64,000 nt of DNA from Cordylochernes scorpioides (GCA_030710605.1 CP092865.1:34138244-34202243); one strand, 5' to 3'; shown: positions 42,421 through 54,380, counted from the first letter of the stretch. Program-made: numbers and translations. Notes: generated by a model from the letters alone, not told the origin.

Positions 42421-45400
42421 TTAACAAAGACAGTCTAGACCAAGCGTTTGGTGGGAAAGGTACGTTTTTTTGAAAGGCTTAGCCTTTAGGCTTGGCACTA
42501 TGCCTGCCACATATTTCTTCCATTTCTTTTATTTATCTATTCATTTTAATTTAGTATAATATTCTAATAATATGCCAAATATATTTAAAAAACAATTTTT
42601 GTTAATGTCATTATGACAAGATACTTTGTTGGATTCCAGTATGGTTAGTTTATCGGAGCGCAAATCCTTGTTTAAAATAAATGTTTTATTACCATTTAGA
42701 TTACAGTTATGTATAATAATTTATTTTTCTTCATCATTTACTTTAATTTACTTTTTTATATATATTTTTTTTTAAGTTACTTCAGTTCATGCAAACAAGA
42801 CGTTTGTTCAATTATAGTTTTAGATTAAAAAAAACGTGTTCCAATTTTTTATTTTTAACAGTGTAGATGACTCTTAAACTGGACTTGTAATTTTATTTTA
42901 ATGCATGGGAATCTTAAACTGGTATTGTAATTTTTTTTTATTGACAAGCATAGTAGCGAGTACGCAAGATAGTGTTTTATGATCCAGTAGAATGTTATAT
43001 TCTTATTTGTAACTCTTCGTGGAGGGAAATGCGTGACAACAGTATAGCGTTTATTGACAGAAAAATAATGAAAGTAGTGAAATTGTTGTTTCTTTTCTTT
43101 AGCTCCAGCCAAAGATCAAATTAATTTTATATATAACCTGTGTCCTTTGGAAATTAATGACTCTATTTCGAAATAAGAACTTAGCAGTTTACTAGATAAT
43201 GGTTATACAGGTAACCTTAGATAAACAGAGATAAAAATTTTGCACCTCGTGTATGTTTGCACTTGACTGGTTTTGATAAGCCTTTCCAAAAAAAAACCTT
43301 ATCTTCAGGTTGCTTGGCAGCAGAAGCCAGTAACAAAAGAAACTTATAGCATCATAGCAGATATAAAAAACTCGTTTCGGCATCAGCTTTCGTAGTTTTA
43401 TGAAATGTGACATTAGACATTGGTAACCAGCAGCAAAGACTACATTTCTGGGAGGTCGGGAATAGGCCTTGAAGATTTAGGAGGGTATCTTGCGTAGTCT
43501 TAAACTATGGATGTTGGAGAATGTAATTCTGCCTACAAATTTGTATATTATGTAATCGGATTTAAAGATACTTACGAAGGTGGACGTGAGTGAATAACGA
43601 CATAAAACAATATCCCGATGGACGCCACCGCGCGCAAAACCACGTGGCATGAACCAGTTGAAGAGTGGGTCACTGTGGTAGGATGTGGAGAGAATATCTG
43701 AAATATATGCATCATTTATAAAATATAGACTATCCACCTGCAGGCTGATGCACCAATTCGCTCAGAATTTCCAAGATTGATTAACCGGCATGCCAAGTTA
43801 ACCTACGCAAGATGTAGTTATGCCAAGCTCGCACCTGTTCAGATGTGTCTAGGCTCGGTTCACCTCTGTCATACCACGAGAAAACACTGCGACAGCCATG
43901 TCTTAACGAGATGAATCTTGAGTACCATAATGATATATATTTTGAACACTCAATTCCGTGTTCTATTGAGACTTCGATAAGGAAAGCGTGCTGTATCAAA
44001 CCAGGTCAAGTCAAAATACACATAATACCATCAAAAGTGTAAGAGAAATTAGCCTGCAATTGATAGTAAAATTTTAAACTACCGCGTAGTGAGCAAACGT
44101 AGTCCCTAGTAGAACAAATAGGTCAATCTAATATAATGATGTCTAATCTATTTTATTTAGTTAAAAGGAGGTCCAGGCTGGACTAAAGAAAAGAACAATA
44201 TAGTAGACCCTGATATAAGTAAAATAAAATGCGTGTAAAACAAACCCTTCCCATAGATAGGCACTCTAGGTAAATTAAGAAAGCTGTATAAGAAACAGTC
44301 AGTTCATAAAATTTTAGTACGTATTAAGTGGGAGAGAATAAAATTGAGCAGAATTTTCTTTTATAGAATTTTTTTTTTATGAAACCTTAAATTTCGAAAT
44401 TTTTAAGTGTAATGTGCATATTGTAAGTGTAGACTTTGTGATGAGAGCGGTGGCCATAGTCACTGACGTGATGTAGTGTGAAGAGAGTGCATGTATAGAA
44501 AGCGTAAGTTCGTAAAACTTTAATATGTATCAGGTGGGACAGATTTAAGCAGAATTTTTTTTCTCTTATAGATTTTTTTTCCATGAAACCTTAAGTTTTG
44601 AAATTCCATGTTAAAATTTTTAAATTTCTCTCTCAATGCATATTGTAAGTATAGACAATCAGTCTTGTTAATATTTGGCAATTAGGTGTAACCAATTTAG
44701 CACAAATATTCAAGTTTAGGGTAAATTTTTTTTATTAAGATTAGATTTGAGAGACCAAATTGAGCAGAATTTTTTTTTGTAGAATTTTTTTCCATGAAAC
44801 CTTAAATTTTGAAATTTTATGTTAAAATTTTCAAACTTTCTCATGTCAAAGCATATAGTATAGACAATCAGTCTTGTTAATATTTGGCAATTAGGTGTAA
44901 CCAATTTGGCACAAATATTCAAGTCTAGGGTAATTTTGTATTAAGATTAGATTTAAATAGAATAAGATATTATTTGACCAAGAAGCGACTGGAAAACCAG
45001 AACGCTCTTGAGTGGCTATTAGGTGATAACTTTCCAGTTATGAACAACGAGTTAGTACTTCAGTATGGTGCATAGTTTACAGTAGGAACGGTGGCGCAAG
45101 CAGCTAAATAGATGTATAGGTATAGCTGGGCGACATCAAGTTTACTCCAGAGCCACACAACAACTCCAGAGAAGATGTACTGCCGAGGTCGGAGTAATGT
45201 TTGGCGGCGAGCTGTTTGTGTTCTTAGTGACGTCCAAGGTTGAGTATACGGGAGCCATCGTATGACGCTCAATAATCGCTTGAATTGAGATTAAGTAGAC
45301 ATAGACAATCAGAAGCCAGGTAGTTTAGAGCAGTGGTGCAGCAGAGTGTAGGTTTACACATTAGTACAGATATCGGTTGGGTATATATAGACGCCCTTTA

Positions 45401-46934
45401 ATTCCATATTCTAGAACTATTGCATGTTACCTACAGTCAACAAGTAGGATAAAGTTGTTACGCTGGTGGTGTAGAGTGGTTGCTGTGACTGGAGCGTGTT
45501 TGAGGAGAGAAGGTCAATCAATAGGATCTTATCAGTGGAGGAAGCGCCTCCAATTGTTTGTCGCCTTCATGAGTTGAATGTCCTATTCTTTGTCGCTCTA
45601 ATTAGTAAATTGTCCTATTAAATTATATTTGCAGTAGTACTAGGTGTTGAGGCAAAAACAATTTAGGGACTTTGATATTTACAATTATATCAAAGTTAGG
45701 TTAGCTTACAGTTGAGACTGATATCAGTCATTGAATACAAATAGTGAGTAAGAGATTGTATGAGGCATAGGTTAATTTATATTGAAGGGCATTTAGTTCC
45801 CAAGTTTTATTAAATATTTTCTTTGATTTCATGATGTCCTTGAAGTTAGTTATTGTTAGGGAAAATTTAGCAATGATAATTGAGGTATTTTGGCGTTTAT
45901 AGCAATTTTTAACTTTAGTTTGTATGCAAGCCGTGAATGAAGGGGGGGAGGGTGTATGAATGGATTGGCTTAATGAATGTGTAAGAAGGTTAAAAACTAT
46001 CATATTGTTAGACCAAGATACATTTAGAATAGTGTTAGGGAATTTTAATAGGATCGATTTTATTTTGATTTCAAATTTGTTAGGGATATAAGCCTCTCGG
46101 GACAATGCAATTCTCAAATTAGAAAATAGTCGCTCCTTTAGTTAGGCTTCCTTCGGGAATATGAGTTTTTTTTTTGTTAACTTTTGATATGTGTGAAACT
46201 TTGGTGGACTTAGCGGGTTTTCACCGGCGCACCAGATGGCTACATACAATTCAATTAAATCAATGTAGGGTTTGATAACTGGGTGGTATCTGGTTTCAAA
46301 CCCCAGTAGGGGAAGTGTGCGCTATAGGTATGCTTCCTTCCATATGGATAACGTTAGTGGTAAAAGGCTGAGTTAGGATGGGTCTTGCAAGTCGGGGACT
46401 TGATCGGTTCTATGCGCTGACCCATTTGTTGGGTATGATACCATTAATAGGTACGCGCGAGGTTTCGTAGTGTCTTCAGATGACTGACACGAGGACTCTT
46501 CGGCGAGGGTATCAATAAGTGCAGAATAGGCCAGTTAATCACGCCACGGGCTTTGTGCTGGACGTGAGGTCTTTGGCATTTCGGGCTTTGTGCTGAATGT
46601 CGTATTTACTCATACACTGGCTATGAACCATGATGAGTTGGATGATGTGTTCATCCTGGAGAACCAACCCAGCCCAGTCAGTCTTTATAAAGGACTTCCT
46701 ACCAGACGTACTATGGTAGTACATTGATAAAATACTATTTATTTTATTTTTTATTAGGTATTAAACAAGTTTAGAGCTTGATCATGTTAGTTTAAATTAG
46801 TTAGTAGCAAACCCATATAGAATTGGACATGTTTCAACGAAAAAGGCATGGAACTGATAGAGATAAATTTTGACTGACAGGCACCGTGTCAAGTCGATGT
46901 GAAGTCACCAGTTTTTTTTTTTTTCTCATTATTG
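42421..46934. other. LARD interior, non-coding
   Basis: No gene supported. A duplicated stretch lies at 44560-44710 and 44750-44945: 'ccatgaaaccttaa.ttttg', 'agacaatcagtcttgttaat' and 'atttggcaattaggtgtaac' appear in both, about 205 bp apart, with an older third relative at 44340-44420. Frames up to 129 codons (e.g. minus strand 45728-46117) match nothing I know. A C/G-richer stretch is at 45060-45260. Confidence 0.5.
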
Positions 46935-47580
46935 GTTCTTTTATTATTATTCTTATTTTTCCAGTTTGAATTCATTATTGTTCAGGTTAGAATTCATTAT
47001 TGGCTCTTTTACTTTATTTTTTCGGTTTGAATTCATTATTGGTTTTCTCATTTATTTAATTTTGTTTGAATTCATTATTGGCCTTTTATTTATTTATTTT
47101 AGTTTTGAATTCATTATTGGCTCTTGTATTATTATTATTTTTGTTTGAATTCATTATAGTTCAGGTTTGAATTCATTATTGGCTTTCTTATTTATTTAAT
47201 TTTTGTTTGAATTCATTATTGGCCTTTTATTTATTCAATTTTGTTTGAATTCATTATTGGCCTTTTATTTATTTATTTTAGTTTTGAATTCATTATTGGC
47301 CTTCTTATCTAATTTTTGTTTTAATTCATTATTGGTTTTCTTATTTACTTAATATCTTGTTTGAATAAATTATTGGCCTTTTATTTATCTAATTTTGTTT
47401 GAATTCATTATAGTGTAGGTTTGAATTCATTATTGGCTTTCTTATTTACTTAATTTTTGTTTGAATTCATTATTGGCCTTTTATTTATTCAATTTTGTTT
47501 GAATTCATTATTGGTTTTCTCATTTATTTAATTTTGTTTGAATTCATTATTGGCTCTTTTATTATTATTATTTTTGGTCA
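46935..47580 (+). repeat. ~39-bp tandem array around GAATTCATTATTGG
   Basis: About fifteen units of 'tttgaattcattattggcct' plus a T-rich spacer of varying length. Most units contain an EcoRI site. The core is well kept while the spacer varies in 'tttatttattta' steps. Located in the 3' interior of the LARD. Confidence 0.85.
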
Positions 47581-47814
47581 CTAAGCATTATTATTTTTAA
47601 ACTAGTAGGCATGCACCTTCCCACAAATGTGTCAAATCTTACTTATAAATAGATGTATATATGTGTTTATAACCCTCGTGTTCCAGGCACCCTAAGACTC
47701 CGGATATACCTATCACAATACTATCCGTGTCACAGAGTGGAATTAAAAAAAAAAAGCCAGTCTTGCATTCAACTGGCGAATAAATAGAATGCATGGCGCC
47801 CTTTGTTTTGACAT

Positions 47815-47952
47815 TTGCCTTGCTCCCTCGCAAGCCAGAGCATCCATGACCTCCACTTTTGACCCCGGAGATTTGCCTTGCTCCCTCGCAAGCCAGAGCA
47901 TCCATGACCTCCACGTTTGACCCCGGAGATAGTCCTGCTCCCTCGCAAGCCC
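47815..47952 (+). repeat. 58-bp GC-rich tandem repeat, 2.4 copies
   Basis: 'ctccctcgcaagccagagca' begins at 47823 and 47881, and 'ctccctcgcaagcc' again at 47938. The rest of the unit is 'tccatgacctccac.tttga' and 'ccccggagat'. It lies just before the polypurine-like run and the 3' LTR. Confidence 0.85.
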
Positions 47953-47980
47953 AAATCCCGTGGTCTTGGCGGGAAAGGAT

Positions 47981-48785
47981 TGTAGAGGCCACTTCTGGGG
48001 CCTCCACAAAGTCACCCACAGAATCAAGGAAAAGCCGGTGGACAATGAAGCGGACTTCGAGAATTCTTCTCTGTAAAAAACCAGCCCATCTCTTCACCTC
48101 CTTTTTTATTTCTAGTTTTTTTGTAAATAACTAGATATAAACTATAATAAATTTTCTTTTTATTTTAAATAAGCAGCTATTTTGGGCTTTCTATTTTTTA
48201 ATTAATATTTTCAAATTAATATTTCGAAAGATAATTTTTTATTATAATTTTATTTTTTTTAAATGTCTTTCTTATCACAGATAAAGATTTATTTTATTTT
48301 ATTTTTGTTTGGTCACCCTGGGAGGAAAAAGTTAGTGGCAAGCAAGTTTTTTGGGGGGGGGGGGGCTGGTCAGTCTTAGATAAGATAGTAGAGGGAAACT
48401 CGTTAAAATGTAGTTCTAAAAAAATTTTAGTTTTTGGGGAGGGGTTTCCAGCCTTCCAGCTGAAGCACTAAAGTTAAGTATTTTCTTTTTATAATGATTT
48501 TTTTTAAACAGGTATATATATGTTAACTTTCCCACTCAATCGTCATTGCATATTTATTTATTTTTTTTCTTATCTTTGTGTTTTTCTTTTGGTCAAAAGA
48601 GATAAATAAATATATAATGTAAATTTAACCAGAGTTTATGTCCTTCCTTTTTTTAACCCCAGTGCGTGCAGGATACACGCAAACTATAACTCTTTTTATA
48701 GCAGGATGTGTTATTTTTGTGAACTCCCTGAGAAAGAAAGAGGCTCATGGATATCAAACAATAGCGTCAGATATTCCGCTCATCA
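47981..48785 (+). repeat. LARD-like element, 3' LTR
   Basis: 805 bp, TGTAGAGG...CTCATCA, followed by the target duplication gatt at 48786-48789. Differences from the 5' LTR include the G-run length near 48355 and a shorter T/A run near 48300. Confidence 0.9.
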
Positions 48786-49368
48786 GATTCACACATGATT
48801 TGTAGTTAATTATGGATAAAATATTACCAACACACTTTAAAATATTAAAACATTAAATTTTATTCACCTCTGTGGAAATTACAATTTTTCATTTGTGGAC
48901 AGCATGAGTGGGCTTAAAATTACCTTTTTCACAAATTATAAAAATTCCTATATAAAAATGATTGAGAACCTACGACTTGGTAATTTAACCAAGTACCACA
49001 TCTAAATAAAACGATTAATCAAGATGACTAATATTTTGTAAAAACCATAAAGGCCAAGACCTCTATTCACTATATATCTTAAATAGTCGAGTCTACCAGA
49101 AAATTACTATCTATTAGGGTTATTACCATTCTTTCATAAACAGACCTCTTTAGGTCTACACATTAGATTCTTATAATATATTTGGACTTACCGATATCTT
49201 CTCTACATACCATTCCCCAAATTTGTCTTGGCAACTCGTCCAGGACGTCCCGTTCGGTTGTCTCCCTCGTCAAAAACTCCGTTATCTTTCAAAAACAGCC
49301 CCCCAAGGTAAATCGTCATCTTCCTACAGAGTAAAAAAAATAATTACTTTAATATTCATAGAATATTT

Positions 49369-49468
49369 NNNNNNNNNNNNNNNNNNNNNNNNNNNNNNNN
49401 NNNNNNNNNNNNNNNNNNNNNNNNNNNNNNNNNNNNNNNNNNNNNNNNNNNNNNNNNNNNNNNNNNNN
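49369..49468. other. Assembly gap, 100 N
   Basis: Exactly 100 unknown bases, the conventional size for a gap of unknown length. It cuts the family R LTR, and sequence right of it does not continue that LTR. Order and distance across it should not be trusted. Confidence 0.99.
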
Positions 49469-50290
49469 TCAACAATTATTAACAAATCAACAAAACTCTC
49501 TACAGCTAGAGAATATCGAGTAAGCAAGCTAGGCAACTAAATCATGATTTAACAAATGTAAAATTTTAAACCTATTTCAAATTTTTCCGTTGAATAATTA
49601 AATTAAATAATAAATTATTTCTTCGCCACAATATAATATTGAACTTTTGTTCCTTAATTCACCTCCATATATTATATTACAATGGAAATTACATTTTAGT
49701 TGAATGCAATGTTTTTTTTTCTTAATTTATGCCCCTTTTATCCCAGTACAATGTCACACATTTGTACTACTTTTCCACATAATGTATAATCTTTGTCCAA
49801 CTCTTTTTTCTCAATGGCATAACTTATTGCAGTTTAAAAGCAATGTTTGGTTTCTATAATTTGCTGCATCTTCGTTTTATCCTTCCATCTCAATACATCT
49901 AACTTCTTAAAATCCGAATTATATCAAGTTATGCAATAATAAATGAGTTTGGGTATTTTAAAAAATAATAGCAACCAAATATGTTTTCCATGTGCATTGC
50001 AAAACATTCCACAGTCATTCACTCATTGTAATTTAGACCTTATTGTGCATCTTTGTTATTTTTGGAATATATAAACTATTTTTCAAATCATTTAAAATTT
50101 GCGCAGACATAATTACTATCTTAAGAACCCTCTTCCTATATTTCTAAAATTGAATAAATTTAAATGAATTATTAAAATTAAGGTATTTTCAGGTTTTATA
50201 TAATCATATAATTGATATCAAATTTGTATCAATTTTAAAAATGTAATCAAAAATAAAATTTAAAAGCATTAAAATATAAACAAAAAATGA
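49469..50290. other. AT-rich, no gene seen
   Basis: Low-complexity AT-rich sequence without repeats shared with the rest of the window and without coding frames. Confidence 0.4.
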
Positions 50291-50584
50291 TCTACTTATA
50301 TATTTGCCTTATTCTGTCTGTATGCCTGTTTGTTTGTTTGTCTGAAGCTCACGGATGGGATTTTTCATAACCATCGGTGGTTCAGTGGTAGAATGCTCGC
50401 CTGCCACGCGGGCGGCCCGGGTTCGATTCCCGGCCGATGCATTTTTTTTTTACAATTTTTAAAACTCATTTATATATTATACAAGAATGACATCCACGGC
50501 GCCAATTTATAATTGTAACGAATAGTATTTGAATAAAAGCATTTAATCGGGTAAAACCCGGGCGTTGCCCGGGTCATTCGTATC
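50291..50584 (+). mobile_element. Short Helitron-like element carrying tRNA-Gly
   Basis: Begins TCTACTTATATATTTGCC after an A. It includes 'gaagctcacggatgggattt', the tRNA gene, 'gcgccaatttataattgtaa' and the 3' hairpin 'cccgggcgttgcccggg', then 'tcattcgta'. The final CTRR is not intact here (atcg), so the exact end is uncertain. It has the same layout as 14114-14469 but a different tRNA. Confidence 0.65.
50371..50441 (+). tRNA. tRNA-Gly (anticodon GCC)
   Basis: 71 nt that fold as a cloverleaf. The acceptor strands are ccatcgg/ccgatgc, the D arm is 'tggttcagtggtaga', the anticodon arm is ctcgc-ctGCCac-gcggg and the T arm is cccgg-gttcgat-tcccgg with a perfect B box. The anticodon GCC is at 50403-50405. 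A T run of at least ten follows at once and would end pol III transcription. The first base is C where the family has G, so the 1:72 pair is mismatched. That and its place inside a mobile element make a functional tRNA possible but uncertain. Confidence 0.85.
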
Positions 50585-50769
50585 GTATAAAAAAACGATA
50601 TGGTGTCTTTAAAAAATGATCTTTATTACTATGCAGTTTTCTATTTAGTCAATATACCTAAGTTCATGTTGCAAATGTAATTATCTCTATCGATTTAGTA
50701 GGTGAAATGCAAAAAAAAAAAAATCGACATGATGAAATCTTTATGAAAATTCACATTTTTATTTTTATA
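50585..50769. other. AT-rich spacer
   Basis: Between two Helitron-like pieces. It contains a poly-A run near 50710. No feature supported. Confidence 0.3.
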
Positions 50770-51022
50770 TTTTCAAGACACACACAGTTTGGGGCGGGAC
50801 GTTTCACAAGAGAGACATCCACGGCGGCAATTTATAATTGTAACAAATAGTATTTTAATTAAAACATTTTAAAAACACACAGTTTGGAACGGGACGTTTC
50901 ACAAGAGTGACATCCATGGCGCCAATTTATAATTGTAACGAATAGTATTTGAATTAAAACGTTTTTAAAATATATGCGCACTCGGGTAAAACCCGGGCGT
51001 TGCCCGGGCCATTCGTTTAGTG
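50770..51022 (+). repeat. Tandem Helitron 3' ends
   Basis: 'cacacagtttgg' and 'cgggacgtttcacaaga' begin two direct copies of the Helitron 3' part about 104 bp apart. The second ends with the hairpin 'cccgggcgttgcccggg' and CATTCGTTTAG, where CTAG has become TTAG. No 5' end is attached. Confidence 0.65.
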
Positions 51023-51039
51023 GTATATATAACAGTATA

Positions 51040-52259
51040 CAGTAAAACCCCTCTATAGTGAACCCCAATGGGACAGAGCTTTTGGTTCACTATAGCCACG
51101 GTTTGGCTATTTTTTATTTATTTTTAAAATTTTTAGACCGTATAATTAAAGGACGGCCATGCACACAGGAAGAGGTTGCCTCTTAATAGTGGTAACTTTG
51201 TTTTAATTCCCTTAATTGACCAATTTCCTTACATTAATACAGAATAATAATAGAAATCATTAGATGATAGGTTCTTCTTATCATTAACATACATGTACCC
51301 CTATGTCTAATTTCAAAATCGAGACAAATCCTAGGTAAAGTTTTATTAAATATATATTCAAAGATATAAAATGATTTTAAAACATCAATACCTTGTCGCT
51401 TCAAAGCATTCATCAAGCATTGCACCATTCAAATAAAGTTAGTGTTTTTCTTCCATTTCATGCTCCCACATATTCTTTTAGGTCTAGATTTCGTTTTTTT
51501 AACCTGTCATGCAAAACATTGCTGTCTTCAAAATCCTCATAGTTAATGGCATAAAAATAATTTTTGTTTCATCATGGGACCGTTTATTTGTACTTTTTTT
51601 TTTAGCCCTAAAACGTACGATCGCGGCAAAAGTTGAGGTTGATTCCTCTTTGTAACAATTTTTAATAGCTTTATATTTTATTTTTTATAATTGAAAAGTT
51701 ATATTGACTTATTTTAATATGTTCTTAACATTTTGCCTGTGTTGCTTCACTTTGAAAAGTTCTGAAAATGGCCTTTTTTTTTTAAAGAAATAACGTTTTT
51801 GTTTTTAAAATGCCTTTTTTTTTACATTATTTTGGAAGTCATTTGCATTTTTTATATTTCAAATTTAATGGATGCAAAGATATTCTATTTAATAAAAGTA
51901 TAATGTGTTAAAATTTATACAACACACAGCAAAAATAAAGTGCAAAAATTAAAACAAACAATTCCGCTAAATTTATTGTTTTGAAATCGCGATCCGCGAG
52001 CTGAAACATGCTCAACATTTTGTTGTTTTAATTTTTTTTTTTTTACAATTCTAAGTTCGTTATAAGCATAGTATTTTAAATATATTTTATTATTTTGGGA
52101 CTGAAAATAGGTTCGTTATAGGGGTAGTTCTTTATTCTAAAAATCGCAAAGTTCGTTATAACGATGGTATTTTCAATGGAATGGAATTGGGAATCGGCGT
52201 GGGTTCGTTATAAAGGAAGGTTTGTTATATCCAGGGTTCGTATTAGCGGGGTTTTACTG
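51040..52259. mobile_element. Pogo/Tigger-like DNA transposon, non-autonomous, 1220 bp
   Basis: The left end CAGTAAAACCCCTCTATAG and the right end, read inward, CAGTAAAACCCCGCTAATACG form inverted terminal repeats, flanked by TA on both sides. Subterminal 'ggttcactatag' and 'gttcgttataacgatgg' motifs repeat the theme. No transposase is present: the 64-codon minus-strand frame at 51234-51428 has no motif I know. It is mobilised in trans by a Tc1/mariner-superfamily enzyme, if at all. A second copy starts at 60348. Confidence 0.8.
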
Positions 52260-52738
52260 TATATATTTTAGCATAGGTGTTTTTATTCTTTTCTTTTTTT
52301 TCACTTTGATAATTTTAATTATCTGGTAGTAGGGCAATGTATATTTGATATCAAATCAATGTATTGGGAAAGCATCATTGTTTTGAGGTTTCAGCCCAAT
52401 ATCATGCAATTTTTATTCATTTGTCAAAAAAATTTAAAATATTTTTTGTGCAGGCAACTGAAATATCTTCCCCGAAGAAAAATCAACTAAGACAACACAT
52501 TGTACAACATCTCTCTTTCTATCATAATTATAGCAATACATGCTCAAATAACTGTTAGTATGTGACTTCCTTTTTATCTCTAAATTTGAATCCCTTCAAA
52601 GCAATATTTCTAGACATTTCATATATAAAACGGAGAACACTTAAAAATTTGAAGAAAATTTAAAAAAATATAATTTTAATCTACTACTCTGGTTTAAAAT
52701 AGAAAATCAGCCTATTTAAACCACATTGTATTATAACC
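52260..52738. other. No feature seen
   Basis: AT-rich sequence upstream of the zinc-finger array. If the array belongs to a gene, its upstream exons or promoter are not recognisable here. Confidence 0.3.
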
Positions 52739-52744
52739 TTGATA

Positions 52745-54161
52745 AAAAGCTTTGGAAATGTGATTATTGTGACTTTGAAACAACAACAAGAAAGTAAACT
52801 TTCACTACATTTATCCAAACATTCTTTTGAATGTGATTGTTGTGACTTCAGAACTATTTACAAACAATTTTTAATTATGGATTTATATTTGCACACTGAT
52901 GAGAAAACTTTTAAATGTGAACATTGTGACTACCGTTCTTCATATGAGAGAAATCTCAAAGAACATTTAAGCACTCATACTGGTGAGAAGCCTTTTAAAT
53001 GTGAACATTGTGACTACAGTACTATATACAAGCAAGCTCTCAAAGTACATTTATGCACTCACACTGGTGAGAAGCCTTTTAAATGTGAACATTGTGACTA
53101 CAGAACAATAAAAAAATCAGATCTTGTCAAACATTCCTACACTCATACTGGTGAGAAGCCTTTCAAATGTGAACATTGTGACTACAGTACTATATACAAG
53201 CAAGCTCTCAAAGAACATTTACACACTCACACTGGTGAGAAGCCTTTTAAATGTGAACATTGTGACTACAGTACTAGATACAAGCAAGCTCTCAAAGTAC
53301 ATTTATGCACTCACACTGGTGAGAAGCCTTTTAAATGTGAACATTGTGACTACAGAGCAATAAAAAAATCATATCTTGTCAAACATTCCTACACTCATAC
53401 TGGTGAGAAGCCTTTTAAATGTGAACATTGTGACTACAGTACTATATACAAGCATGCTCTCAAAGAACATTTACACTCTCACACTGGTGAGAAGCCTTTT
53501 AAATGTGAACATTGTGACTACAGTACTATATACAAGCAAGCTCTCAAGGTACATTTATGCACTCACACTGGTGAGAAGCCTTTTAAATGTGAACATTGTG
53601 ACTACAGAGCATTACAAAAATCACATCTTGTCAAACATTCCTACACTCATACTGGTGAGAAGCATCTCAAATGTGAACATTGTGACTACAGGACTTCACA
53701 TGAAAGATGTCTCAAAACACATTTAAGCACTCACACTGGTGAGAAGCCTTTTAAATGTGAATATTGTGACTACAGTACTATATACAAGCATGCTCTCAAA
53801 GTACATTTACACACTCACACTGGTGAGAAGCCTTTTAAATGTGAACATTGTGACTTCAGAGCAATACAAAAATCAGGTCTTGTCAAACATTCCTACACTC
53901 ATACTGGTGAGAAGCCTTTTAAATGTGAATATTGTGACTACAGAGCAATAGAAAAATCAGGTCTTGTCAATCATTCCTACACTCATACTGGTGAGAAGCC
54001 TTTTAAATGTGAATATTGTGACTACAGAGCAATAGAAAAAAAAAATACTTGTTCAACATTTACGCACACATACTGGTGAGGAGCCTTTTAAATGTGAACA
54101 ATGTGACTTTAAAACTACTAGGAAAAATGATTTCAATAAACATTTGCAAACTCACTGCTGA
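52745..54161 (+). pseudogene. C2H2 zinc-finger array, at least 13 good fingers, frameshifted at both ends
   Basis: Fingers of 28 residues (FKCEHCDY....L..H...H) linked by TGEKP follow each other from about 52895. Thirteen have all four zinc ligands. An earlier finger is split by a frameshift near 52788 (CDYCDFETTTRK in one frame, SKLSLHLSKHS in the next), another at 'FECDCCDF' lacks proper histidines, and no AUG start fits. At 54035 a run of A shifts the frame inside finger 15; the last finger 'CEQCDFKTTRKNDF' is intact in the new frame, which ends at 54161. Two finger types alternate, and triplets (fingers 5-7 and 8-10) are near-identical. Proteins of this kind bind DNA in the nucleus. The partner domain, if any, is not in the window. 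Confidence 0.8.
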
Positions 54162-54380
54162 AAAGTTGTAAATGTTTACATTGCGACTGAAAGACCTCAA
54201 GGAAAGCCAATTTCAAAATACATTAACGCATTTAAAAAATTCAGAAATCCTAAATGTGGACATTTGACTTTGGAACTCAGCAAAGCAAACTTTCAAATAG
54301 ATATTCATGCATTCTCACTTCTTATAAGACTTTAAAATAAGAACATAATGACTATAAGTCCTCTTCATAAGTGTTTTTTT
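54162..54380 (+). pseudogene. Decayed zinc fingers beyond the array
   Basis: After the stop the sequence still reads, with stops and shifts, 'CKCLHCD', 'KTSRKANFKIH', 'KCGH', 'SKANFQ' and 'DYKSSS', at finger-like spacing. These are remnants of two or three further fingers, so the array was once longer at its C-terminal end. Confidence 0.55.

Larger units (their letters stand above)
39730..48785 (+). mobile_element. 9.06-kb LTR element without retroviral genes (LARD-like)
   Basis: LTRs at 39730-40537 and 47981-48785, both TGTAGAGG...CTCATCA. Target duplication gatt at 39726-39729 and 48786-48789. A primer site (40539-40558) and a purine-rich run before the 3' LTR ('ggcgggaaaggat') give a plus orientation. 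The 7.4 kb between has no gag, protease, RT or integrase that I can see, only repeats, a GC-rich block and a scrap of a non-LTR gene. Large retrotransposon derivatives of this kind move with enzymes from another element. It sits within a family R LTR. Confidence 0.85.
39598..49368 (-). repeat. Family R LTR copy, split by a 9-kb LTR element and ending in a gap
   Basis: The first piece, 39598-39729, starts at 'cttatgtcccattttgagg' and reaches 'ccaaggatt'. The second piece starts again with gattcacacatg at 48786 and runs to 49368, where unknown bases begin. Its junction at 49076/49077 ('cactatata' then 'tcttaaatag') is continuous and is the empty site for the Helitron at 6562-14469. The left end joins the broken Copia element over a shared 'ttactt'. 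Confidence 0.8.

Noticed and set aside
47639..48134. Frames of 91-152 codons on both strands
   Set aside because: They run over the 58-bp tandem repeat and the start of an LTR; no domain.
51234..51428. 64-codon frame as a transposase of the pogo-like element
   Set aside because: No helix-turn-helix, CENP-B or DDE motif, and far too short.
53124..53951. Three further frames with repeats (VRSLLNVNIVTT)
   Set aside because: They are out-of-frame shadows of the zinc-finger repeats.
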